From the NCBI GenBank assembly GCA_037783545.1, contig JBBELK010001211.1, forward strand, positions 62,001 through 126,000: a stretch of 64,000 nt of DNA, written 5' to 3'. The DNA comes from Henricia sp. BOLD:AAB3569. Its lineage: Eukaryota; Echinodermata; Asteroidea; Spinulosida; Echinasteridae. The notes under the pieces were generated by a model. That model made no database searches. It had not been told where the DNA came from and was given only the letters and a program-made list of their open reading frames with translations. Below, in pieces: positions 1-10,623 of this stretch (position 1 is the first letter of the stretch; every line of letters begins with the position of its first letter). Made by a program: the position numbers and the translations under genes.

Positions 1-65
1 GTCCTTCGGACTGTCGTTGACACGGCCCAGTTTGGGACGGGATTTTGGTCAAAGTGTGGTCCAAA

Positions 66-101
66 CGTCGGCAAATTTGGAGGTCGAAAAATGTTCCGAC
101 G
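66..101 (+). other. Inverted repeat in monomer (CGTCGG...CCGACG)
   Basis: Six bases, CGTCGG (66-71), are exactly complementary to CCGACG (96-101) across a 24-base loop. The pair recurs in nearly every monomer. In a subtype at about 23659, 25440 and 26624 one arm base changes C to T, leaving a possible G-T wobble. Function unknown; it may be a chance inverted repeat. Confidence 0.5.
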
Positions 102-226
102 AACTTCAAATTTTGCATGCTCCAAAGACTCTATATTGCGCACTTGTCCTAAAAAATTGACAGACTTTCGCCGGGAAATGGCAGAGAAATTTCAGAGTTT
201 AGAAAAAAAAGGGGTTGGCGCTTCCT

Positions 227-242
227 GGTTGCTCCCGCAACC
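227..242 (+). other. Stem-loop A in monomer (GGTTGC-TCCC-GCAACC)
   Basis: A perfect six-base stem with a four-base loop. The common GGATGCTCCC subtype introduces an A-A mismatch in the stem with no compensating change, and six monomers of the right array lose most of the 3' arm through a 10-bp deletion. Both facts argue against strong selection on this hairpin. Confidence 0.55.
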
Positions 243-253
243 TGTGGCTGTCT

Positions 254-274
254 GTACACACCTCTTTGGTGTAC
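254..274 (+). other. Stem-loop B in monomer (ACACC-TCTTT-GGTGT)
   Basis: A five-base stem (258-262 with 268-272) and five-base loop, which can extend by two pairs (254-255 with 273-274) past a two-base bulge. It is nearly invariant across the arrays. A rare exception is GGTATACTCC near 54750, which weakens one pair. Confidence 0.5.
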
Positions 275-294
275 TCCTAACTCCTGCGCATGCT

Positions 295-309
295 CAGTCC
301 TTCGGACTG
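295..309 (+). other. Stem-loop C in monomer (CAGTCC-TTC-GGACTG)
   Basis: A perfect six-base stem with a three-base loop spanning the arbitrary monomer boundary. On the right side of the window the loop-closing pair is polymorphic: C-G (consensus), C/A (CCTTCA, many copies), T-A (CTTTCA; 36758-36772, 42954-42968, 45904-45918, 47088-47102, 55962-55976) and T/G (CTTTCG; 52123-52137, 61579-61593, 63942-63956). Confidence 0.6.
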
Positions 310-1571
310 TCGTTGACACGGCCCAGTTTGGGACGGGATTTTGGTCAAAGTGTGGTCCAAACGTCGGCAAATTTGGAGGTCGAAAAATGTTCCGACGAAC
401 TTCAAATTTTGCATGCTCCAAAGACTCTATATTGCGCACTTGTCCTAAAAAATTGACAGACTTTCGCCGGGAAATGGCAGAGAAATTTCAGAGTTTAGAA
501 AAAAAAGGGGTTGGCGCTTCCCGGTTGCTCCCGCAACCTGTGGCTGTCTGTACACACCTCTTTGGTGTACTCCTGACTCCTGCACATGCTCAGTCCTTCG
601 GACTGTCGTTGACACGGCCCAGTTTGGGACGGGATTTTGGTCAAAGTGTGGTCCAAACGTCGGCAAATTTGGAGGTCGAAAAATGTTCCGACGAACTTCA
701 AATTTTGCATGCTCCAAAGACTCTATATTGCGCACTTGTCCTAAAAAATTGACAGACTTTCGCCGGGAAATGGCAGAGAAATTTCAGAGTTTAGAAAAAA
801 AAAGGGGTTGGCGCTTCCTGGTTGCTCCCGCAACCTGTGGCTGTCTGTACACACCTCTTTGGTGTACTCCTGACTCGTGCTCATGCTCAGTCCTTCGGAC
901 TGTCGTTGACACGGCCCAGTTTGGGACGGGATTTTGGTCAAAGTGTGGTCCAAACGTCGGCAAATTTGGAGGTCGAAAAATGTTCCGACGAACTTCAAAT
1001 TTTGCATGCTCCAAAGACTCTATATTGCGCACTTGTCCTAAAAAATTGACAGACTTTCGGCGGGAAATGGCAGAGAAATTTCAGAGTTTAGAAAAAAAAA
1101 GGGGTTGGCGCTTCTTGGTTGCTCCCGCAACCTGTGGCTGTCTGTACACACCTCTTTGGTGTACTCCTGACTCGTGCGCATGCTCAGTCCTTCGGACTGT
1201 CGTTGACACGGCCCAGTTTGGGACGGGATTTTGGTCAAAGTGTGGTCCAAACGTCGGCAAATTTGGAGGTCGAAAAATGTTCCGACGAACTTCAAATTTT
1301 GCATGCTCCAAAGACTCTATATTGCGCACTTGTCCTAAAAAATTGACAGACTTTCGCCGGGAAATGGCAGAGAAATTTCAGAGTTTAGAAAAAAAGGGGT
1401 TGGCGCTTCCTGGTTGCTCCCGCAACCTGTGGCTGTCTGTACACACCTCTTTGGTGTACTCCTGACTCGTGCGCATGCTCAGTCCTTCGGACTGTCGTTG
1501 ACACGGCCCAGTTTGGGACGGGATTTTGGTCAAAGTGTGGTCCAAACGTCGGCAAATTTGGTGGTCGAAAA

Positions 1572-1743
1572 ATGTTCCGACGAACTTCAAATTTTGCATG
1601 CTCCAAAGACTCTATATTGCGCACTTGTCCTAAAAAATTGACAGACTTTCGCCGGGAAATGGACTGTCGTTGACACGGCCCAGTTTGGGACGGGATTTTG
1701 GTCAAAGTGTGGTCCAAACGTCGGCAAATTTGGAGGTCGAAAA
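1572..1743 (+). repeat. Truncated monomer (172 bp)
   Basis: The spacing between successive AATGTTCCGACG landmarks is 172 bp instead of 296. About 124 bp are missing at a junction near 1660-1662, where GGGAAATGG joins directly to ACTGTCGTTG. The removed part covers the A-run and hairpins A and B. A two-base GG microhomology sits at the junction. It is the only monomer truncated to this degree that I found. Confidence 0.85.
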
Positions 1744-4700
1744 ATGTTCCGACGAACTTCAAATTTTGCATGCTCCAAAGACTCTATATTGCGCACTTGT
1801 CCTAAAAAATTGACAGACTTTCGCCGGGAAATGGCAGAGAAATTTCAGAGTTTAGAAAAAAAAGGGGTTGGCGCTTCCTGGTTGCTCCCGCAACCTGTGG
1901 CTGTCTGTACACACCTCTTTGGTGTACTCCTGACTCGTGCGCATGCTCAGTCCTTCGGACTGTCGTTGACACGGCCCAGTTTGGGACGGGATTTTGGTCA
2001 AAGTGTGGTCCAAACGTCGGCAAATTTGGAGGTCGAAAAATGTTCCGACGAACTTCAAATTTTGCATGCTCCAAAGACTCTATATTGCGCACTTGTCCTA
2101 AAAAATTGACAGACTTTCGCCGGGAAATGGCAGAGAAATTTCAGAGTTTAGAAAAAAAAGGGGTTGGCGCTTCCTGGTTGTTCCCGCAACCTGTGGCTGT
2201 CTGTACACACCTCTTTGGTGTACTCCTGACTCGTGCGCATGCTCAGTCCTTCGGACTGTCGTTGACACGGCCCAGTTTGGGACGGGATTTTGGTCAAAGT
2301 GTGGTCCAAACGTCGGCAAATTTGGAGGTCGAAAAATGTTCCGACGAACTTCAAATGTTGCATGCTCCAAAGACTCTATATTGCGCACTTGTCCTAAAAA
2401 ATTGACAGACTTTCGCCGGGAAATGGCAGAGAAATTTCAGAGTTTAGAAAAAAAAGGGGTTGGCGCTTCCTGGATGCTCCCGCAACCTGTGGCTGTCTGT
2501 ACACACCTCTTTGGTGTACTCCTGACTCGTGCGCATGCTCAGTCCTTCGGACTGTCGTTGACACGGCCCAGTTTGGGACGGGATTTTGGTCAAAGTGTGG
2601 TCCAAACGTCGGCAAATTTGGAGGTCGAAAAATTTTCCGACGAACTTCAAATTTTGCATGCTCCAAAGACTCTATATTGCGCACTTGTCCTAAAAAATTG
2701 ACAGACTTTCGCCGGGAAATGGCAGAGAAATTTCAGAGTTTAGAAAAAAAAGGGGTTGGCGCTTCCTGGTTGCTCCCGCAACCTGTGGCTGTCTGTACAC
2801 ACCTCTTTGGTGTACTCCTGACTCGTGCGCATGCTCAGTCCTTCGGACTGTCGTTGACACGGCCCAGTTTGGGACGGGATTTTGGTCAAAGTGTGGTCCA
2901 AACGTCGGCAAATTTGGAGGTCGAAAAATGTTCCGACGAACTTCAAATTTTGCATGCTCCAAAGACTCTATATTGCGCACTTGTCCTAAAAAATTGACAG
3001 ACTTTCGGCGGGAAATGGCAGAGAAATTTCAGAGTTTAGAAGAAAAAAAGGGGTTGGCGCTTCTTGGTTGCTCCCGCAACCTGTGGCTGTCTGTACACAC
3101 CTCTTTGGTGTACTCCTGACTCGTGCGCATGCTCAGTCCTTCGGACTGTCGTTGACACGGCCCAGTTTGGGACGGGATTTTGGTCAAAGTGTGGTCCAAA
3201 CGTCGGCAAATTTGGAGGTCGAAAAATGTTCCGACGAACTTCAAATTTTGCATGCTCCAAAGACTCTATATTGCGCACTTGTCCTAAAAAATTGACAGAC
3301 TTTCGCAGGGAAATGGCAGAGAAATTTCAGAGTTTAGAAAAAAAGGGGTTGGCGCTTCCTGGTTGCTCCCGCAACCTGTGGCTGTCTGTACACACCTCTT
3401 TGGTGTACTCCTGACTCGTGCGCATGCTCAGTCCTTCGGACTGTCGTTGACACGGCCCAGTTTGGGACGGGATTTTGGTCAAAGTGTGGTCCAAACGTCG
3501 GCAAATTTGGTGGTCGAAAAATGTTCCGACGAACTTCAAATTTTGCATGCTCCAAAGACTCTATATTGCGCACTTGTCCTAAAAAATTGACAGACTTTCG
3601 CCGGGAAATAGCAGAGAAATTTCAGAGCTTAGAAAAAAAAGGGGTTGGCGCTTCCTGGTTGCTCCCGCAACCTGTGGCTGTCTGTACACACCTCTTTGGT
3701 GTACTCCTGACTCGTGCGCATGCTCAGTCCTTCGGACTGTCGTTGACACGGCCCAGTTTGGGACGGGATTTTGGTCAAAGTGTGGTCCAAACGTCGGCAA
3801 ATTTGGAGGTCGAAAAATGTTCCGACGAACTTCAAATTTTGCATGCTCCAAAGACTCTATATTGCGCACTTGTCCTAAAAAATTGACAGACTTTCGCCGG
3901 GAAATGGCAGAGAAATTTCAGAGTTTAGAAAAAAAAGGGGTTGGCGCTTCCTGGTTGCTCCCGCAACCTGTGGCTGTCTGTACACACCTCTTTGGTGTAC
4001 TCCTGACTCGTGCGCATGCTCAGTCCTTCGGACTGTCGTTGACACGGCCCAGTTTGGGACGGGATTTTGGTCAAAGTGTGGTCCAAACGTCGGCAAATTT
4101 GGAGGTCGAAAAATGTTCCGACGAACTTCAAATTTTGCATGCTCCAAAGACTCTATATTGCGCACTTGTCCTAAAAAATTGACAGACTTTCGCCGGGAAA
4201 TGGCAGAGAAATTTCAGAGTTTAGAAAAAAAAGGGGTTGGCGCTTCCTGGTTGTTCCCGCAACCTGTGGCTGTCTGTACACACCTCTTTGGTGTACTCCT
4301 GACTCGTGCGCATGCTCAGTCCTTCGGACTGTCGTTGACACGGCCCAGTTTGGGACGGGATTTTGGTCAAAGTGTGGTCCAAACGTCGGCAAATTTGGAG
4401 GTCGAAAAATGTTCCGACGAACTTCAAATGTTGCATGCTCCAAAGACTCTATATTGCGCACTTGTCCTAAAAAATTGACAGACTTTCGCCGGGAAATGGC
4501 AGAGAAATTTCAGAGTTTAGAAAAAAAAGGGGTTGGCGCTTCCTGGATGCTCCCGCAACCTGTGGCTGTCTGTACACACCTCTTTGGTGTACTCCTGACT
4601 CGTGCGCATGCTCAGTCCTTCGGACTGTCGTTGACACGGCCCAGTTTGGGACGGGATTTTGGTCAAAGTGTGGTCCAAACGTCGGCAAATTTGGAGGTCG

Positions 4701-5000
4701 AAAAATTTTCCGACGAACTTCAAATTTTGCATGCTCCAAAGACTCTATATTGCGCACTTGTCCTAAAAAATTGACAGACTTTCGCCGGGAAATGGCAGAG
4801 AAATTTCAGAGTTTAGAAAAAAAAGGGGTTGGCGCTTCCTGGTTGCTCCCGCAACCTGTGGCTGTCTGTACACACCTCTTTGGTGTACTCCTGACTCGTG
4901 CGCATGCTCAGTCCTTCGGACTGTCGTTGACACGGCCCAGTTTGGGACGGGATTTTGGTCAAAGTGTGGTCCAAACGTCGGCAAATTTGGAGGTCGAAAA
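1744..5000 (+). repeat. Four-monomer block repeated 2073 bp apart
   Basis: Four consecutive monomers beginning at 1744 recur in the same order at 3817. Diagnostic variants repeat at the same offset: GGTTGTTCCCGC (about 2177 and 4250), CAAATGTTGCATGC (about 2352 and 4425), GGATGCTCCC (2473 and 4546), AAATTTTCCG (about 2630 and 4703). The following monomers differ (2928 onward against 5001 onward), which marks the block edge. This indicates a duplication of several monomers as one unit. Confidence 0.8.
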
Positions 5001-8000
5001 ATGTTCCGACGAACTTCAAATTTTGCATGCTCCAAAGACTCTATATTGCGCACTTGTCCTAAAAAATTGACAGACTTTCGCCGGGAAATGGCAGAGAAAT
5101 TTCAGAGTTTAGAAAAAAAAGGGGTTGGCGCTTCCTGGTTGCTCCCGCAACCTGTGGCTGTCTGTACACACCTCTTTGGTGTACTCCTGACTCCTGCGCA
5201 TGCTCAGTCCTTCGGACTGTCGTTGACACGGCCAAGTTTGGGACGGGATTTTGGTCAAAGTGTGGTCCAAACGTCGGCAAATTTGGAGGTCGAAAAATGT
5301 TCCGACGAACTTCAAATTTTGCATGCTCCAAAGACTCTATATTGCGCACTTGTCCTAAAAAATTGACAGACTTTCGCCGGGAAATGGCAGAGAAATTTCA
5401 GAGTTTAGAAAAAAAAGGGGTTGGCGCTTCCTGGTTGCTCCCGCAACCTGTGGCTGTCTGTACACACCTCTTTGGTGTACTCCTGACTCCTGCGCATGCT
5501 CAGTCCTTCGGACTGTCGTTGACACGGCCAAGTTTGGGACGGGATTTTGGTCAAAGTGTGGTCCAAACGTCGGCAAATTTGGAGGTCGAAAAATGTTCCG
5601 ACGAACTTCAAATTTTGCATGCTCCAAAGACTCTATATTGCGCACTTGTCCTAAAAAATTGACAGACTTTCGCCGGGAAATGGCAGAGAAATTTCAGAGT
5701 TTAGAAAAAAAAAGGGGTTGGCGCTTCCTGGATGCTCCCGCAACCTGTGGCTGTCTGTACACACCTCTTTGGTGTACTCCTGACTCGTGCGCATGCTCAG
5801 TCCTTCGGACTGTCGTTGACACGGCCCAGTTTGGGACGGGATTTTGGTCAAAGTGTGGTCCAAACGTCGGCAAATTTGGAGGTCGAAAAATTTTCCGACG
5901 AACTTCAAATTTTGCATGCTCCAAAGACTCTATATTGCGCACTTGTCCTAAAAAATTGACAGACTTTCGCCGGGAAATGGCAGAGAAATTTCAGAGTTTA
6001 GAAAAAAAAGGGGTTGGCGCTTCCTGGTTGCTCCCGCAACCTGTGGCTGTCTGTACACACCTCTTTGGTGTACTCCTGACTCGTGCGCATGCTCAGTCCT
6101 TCGGACTGTCGTTGACACGGCCCAGTTTGGGACGGGATTTTGGTCAAAGTGTGGTCCAAACGTCGGCAAATTTGGAGGTCGAAAAATGTTCCGACGAACT
6201 TCAAATTTTGCATGCTCCAAAGACTCTATATTGCGCACTTGTCCTAAAAAATTGACAGACTTTCGCCGGGAAATGGCAGAGAAATTTCAGAGTTTAGAAA
6301 AAAAAGGGGTTGGCGCTTCCTGGTTGCTCCCGCAACCTGTGGCTGTCTGTACACACCTCTTTGGTGTACTCCTGACTCCTGCGCATGCTCAGTCCTTCGG
6401 ACTGTCGTTGACACGGCCAAGTTTGGGACGGGATTTTGGTCAAAGTGTGGTCCAAACGTCGGCAAATTTGGAGGTCGAAAAATGTTCCGACGAACTTCAA
6501 ATTTTGCATGCTCCAAAGACTCTATATTGCGCACTTGTCCTAAAAAATTGACAGACTTTCGCCGGGAAATGGCAGAGAAATTTCAGAGTTTAGAAAAAAA
6601 AGGGGTTGGCGCTTCCTGGTTGCTCCCGCAACCTGTGGCTGTCTGTACACACCTCTTTGGTGTACTCCTGACTCCTGCGCATGCTCAGTCCTTCGGACTG
6701 TCGTTGACACGGCCAAGTTTGGGACGGGATTTTGGTCAAAGTGTGGTCCAAACGTCGGCAAATTTGGAGGTCGAAAAATGTTCCGACGAACTTCAAATTT
6801 TGCATGCTCCAAAGACTCTATATTGCGCACTTGTCCTAAAAAATTGACAGACTTTCGCCGGGAAATGGCAGAGAAATTTCAGAGTTTAGAAAAAAAGGGG
6901 TTGGCGCTTCCTGGTTGCTCCCGCAACCTGTGGCTGTCTGTACACACCTCTTTGGTGTACTCCTGACTCGTGCGCATGCTCAGTCCTTCGGACTGTCGTT
7001 GACACGGCCCAGTTTGGGACGGAATTTTTGGTCAAAGTGTGGTCCAAACGTCGGCAAATTTGGAGGTCGAAAAATGTTCCGACGAACTTCAAATTTTGCA
7101 TGCTCCAAAGACTCTATATTGCGCACTTGTCCTAAAAAATTGACAGACTTTCGCCGGGAAATGGCAGAGAAATTTCAGAGTTTAGAAAAAAAAGGGGTTG
7201 GCGCTTCCTGGTTGCTCCCGCAACCTGTGGCTGTCTGTACACACCTCTTTGGTGTACTCCTGACTCGTGCGCATGCTCAGTCCTTCGGACTGTCGTTGAC
7301 ACGGCCCAGTTTGGGACGGGATTTTGGTCAAAGTGTGGTCCAAACGTCGGCAAATTTGGAGGTCGAAAAATGTTCCGACGAACTTCAAATTTTGCATGCT
7401 CCAAAGACTCTATATTGCGCACTTGTCCTAAAAAATTGACAGACTTTCGCCGGGAAATAGCAGAGAAATTTCAGAGCTTAGAAAAAAAAGGGGTTGGCGC
7501 TTCCTGGTTGCTCCCGCAACCTGTGGCTGTCTGTACACACCTCTTTGGTGTACTCCTGACTCGTGCGCATGCTCAGTCCTTCGGACTGTCGTTGACACGG
7601 CCCAGTTTGGGACGGGATTTTGGTCAAAGTGTGGTCCAAACGTCGGCAAATTTGGAGGTCGAAAAATGTTCCGACGAACTTCAAATTTTGCATGCTCCAA
7701 AGACTCTATATTGCGCACTTGTCCTAAAAAATTGACAGACTTTCGCCGGGAAATGGCAGAGAAATTTCAGAGTTTAGAAAAAAAAGGGGTTGGCGCTTCC
7801 TGGTTGCTCCCGCAACCTGTGGCTGTCTGTACACACCTCTTTGGTGTACTCCTGACTCGTGCGCATGCTCAGTCCTTCGGACTGTCGTTGACACGGCCCA
7901 GTTTGGGACGGGATTTTGGTCAAAGTGTGGTCCAAACGTCGGCAAATTTGGAGGTCGAAAAATGTTCCGACGAACTTCAAATTTTGCATGCTCCAAAGAC

Positions 8001-9440
8001 TCTATATTGCGCACTTGTCCTAAAAAATTGACAGACTTTCGCCGGGAAATGGCAGAGAAATTTCAGAGTTTAGAAAAAAAAGGGGTTGGCGCTTCCTGGT
8101 TGCTCCCGCAACCTGTGGCTGTCTGTACACACCTCTTTGGTGTACTCCTGACTCCTGCGCATGCTCAGTCCTTCGGACTGTCGTTGACACGGCCAAGTTT
8201 GGGACGGGATTTTGGTCAAAGTGTGGTCCAAACGTCGGCAAATTTGGAGGTCGAAAAATGTTCCGACGAACTTCAAATTTTGCATGCTCCAAAGACTCTA
8301 TATTGCGCACTTGTCCTAAAAAATTGACAGACTTTCGCCGGGAAATGGCAGAGAAATTTCAGAGTTTAGAAAAAAAAGGGGTTGGCGCTTCCTGGTTGCT
8401 CCCGCAACCTGTGGCTGTCTGTACACACCTCTTTGGTGTACTCCTGACTCCTGCGCATGCTCAGTCCTTCGGACTGTCGTTGACACGGCCAAGTTTGGGA
8501 CGGGATTTTGGTCAAAGTGTGGTCCAAACGTCGGCAAATTTGGAGGTCGAAAAATGTTCCGACGAACTTCAAATTTTGCATGCTCCAAAGACTCTATATT
8601 GCGCACTTGTCCTAAAAAATTGACAGACTTTCGCCGGGAAATGGCAGAGAAATTTCAGAGTTTAGAAAAAAAGGGGTTGGCGCTTCCTGGTTGCTCCCGC
8701 AACCTGTGGCTGTCTGTACACACCTCTTTGGTGTACTCCTGACTCGTGCGCATGCTCAGTCCTTCGGACTGTCGTTGACACGGCCCAGTTTGGGACGGAA
8801 TTTTGGTCAAAGTGTGGTCCAAACGTCGGCAAATTTGGAGGTCGAAAAATGTTCCGACGAACTTCAAATTTTGCATGCTCCAAAGACTCTATATTGCGCA
8901 CTTGTCCTAAAAAATTGACAGACTTTCGCCGGGAAATGGCAGAGAAATTTCAGAGTTTAGAAAAAAAAGGGGTTGGCGCTTCCTGGTTGCTCCCGCAACC
9001 TGTGGCTGTCTGTACACACCTCTTTGGTGTACTCCTGACTCGTGCGCATGCTCAGTCCTTCGGACTGTCGTTGACACGGCCCAGTTTGGGACGGGATTTT
9101 GGTCAAAGTGTGGTCCAAACGTCGGCAAATTTGGAGGTCGAAAAATGTTCCGACGAACTTCAAATTTTGCATGCTCCAAAGACTCTATATTGCGCACTTG
9201 TCCTAAAAAATTGACAGACTTTCGCCGGGAAATAGCAGAGAAATTTCAGAGCTTAGAAAAAAAAGGGGTTGGCGCTTCCTGGTTGCTCCCGCAACCTGTG
9301 GCTGTCTGTACACACCTCTTTGGTGTACTCCTAACTCCTGCGCATGCTCAGTCCTTCGGACTGTCGTTGACACGGCCCAGTTTGGGACGGGATTTTGGTC
9401 AAAGTGTGGTCCAAACGTCGGCAAATTTGGAGGTCGAAAA

Positions 9441-10623
9441 ATGTTCCGACGAACTTCAAATTTTGCATGCTCCAAAGACTCTATATTGCGCACTTGTCCT
9501 AAAACATTGACAGACTTTCGCCGGGAAATGGCAGAGAAATTTCAGAGTTTAGAAAAAAAAGGGGTTGGCGCTTCCCGGTTGCTCCCGCAACCTGTGGCTG
9601 TCTGTACACACCTCTTTGGTGTACTCCTGACTCCTGCACATGCTCAGTCCTTCGGACTGTCGTTGACACGGCCCAGTTTGGGACGGGATTTTGGTCAAAG
9701 TGTGGTCCAAACGTCGGCAAATTTGGAGGTCGAAAAATGTTCCGACGAACTTCAAATTTTGCATGCTCCAAAGACTCTATATTGCGCACTTGTCCTAAAA
9801 AATTGACAGACTTTCGCCGGGAAATGGCAGAGAAATTTCAGAGTTTAGAAAAAAAGGGGTTGGCGCTTCCTGGTTGCTCCCGCAACCTGTGGCTGTCTGT
9901 ACACACCTCTTTGGTGTACTCCTGACTCGTGCGCATGCTCAGTCCTTCGGACTGTCGTTGACACGGCCCAGTTTGGGACGAGATTTTGGTCAAAGTGTGG
10001 TCCAAACGTCGGCAAATTTGGTGGTCGAAAAATGTTCCGACGAACTTCAAATTTTGCATGCTCCAAAGACTCTATATTGCGCACTTGTCCTAAAAAATTG
10101 ACAGACTTTCGCCGGGAAATAGCAGAGAAATTTCAGAGCTTAGAAAAAAAAGGGGTTGGCGCTTCCTGGTTGCTCCCGCAACCTGTGGCTGTCTGTACAC
10201 ACCTCTTTGGTGTACTCCTGACTCGTGCGCATGCTCAGTCCTTCGGACTGTCGTTGACACGGCCCAGTTTGGGACGGGATTTTGGTCAAAGTGTGGTCCA
10301 AACGTCGGCAAATTTGGAGGTCGAAAAATGTTCCGACGAACTTCAAATTTTGCATGCTCCAAAGACTCTATATTGCGCACTTGTCCTAAAAAATTGACAG
10401 ACTTTCGCCGGGAAATGGCAGAGAAATTTCAGAGTTTAGAAAAAAAAGGGGTTGGCGCTTCCTGGTTGCTCCCGCAACCTGTGGCTGTCTGTACACACCT
10501 CTTTGGAGTACTCCTAACTCCTGCGCATGCTCAATCCTTCGGACTGTCGTTGACACGGCCCAGTTTGGGACGGGATTTTGGTCAAAGTGTGGTCCAAACG
10601 TCGGCAAATTTGGAGGTCGAAAA
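9441..10623 (+). repeat. Four-monomer segment repeated at 18617-19799 (offset 9176 bp)
   Basis: The ordered subtypes here (CCCGGTTGCTC with CCTGCACATG, then the short A-run monomer with GGTGGTCG, then GAAATAGCAG/GAGCTTAG, then CTAACTCCTGCG) recur 9176 bp downstream, which is exactly 31 times 296. The copies differ at least at 9506 (AAAACATTG), 9981 (GACGAGATT), 10507 (TTTGGAGTAC) and 10532 (CTCAATCC). Neighbouring monomers on both sides differ. Confidence 0.75.

Larger units (their letters stand above)
1..296 (+). repeat. Reference monomer of the satellite
   Basis: This first complete monomer serves as the reference. It runs from GTCCTTCGGACTG to GCGCATGCTCA. Landmarks: GATTTTGGTCA at 42-52 (the motif later duplicated by the LINE), an inverted-repeat pair 66-71/96-101, two GCATGC palindromes (115-120 and 288-293), an A-run at 203-210, and three close hairpins (227-242, 254-274, 295-309). 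The 296-bp length is not divisible by three, so any reading frame shifts at each monomer boundary. A-run length changes account for most of the 295- and 297-bp monomers. I know of no RNA gene family that matches it; it resembles none of 5S rRNA, spliceosomal U RNAs or tRNA. Confidence 0.9.

Noticed and set aside
131-136. TATATT as a promoter element in each monomer
   Set aside because: A single AT-rich hexamer with no accompanying initiator or known downstream gene; expected by chance in this composition.
202-210. Pol III terminator on the minus strand (T-run) implying a transcribed monomer
   Set aside because: A T-run alone is not evidence of a gene, and I see no convincing internal A/B-box promoter upstream on that strand.
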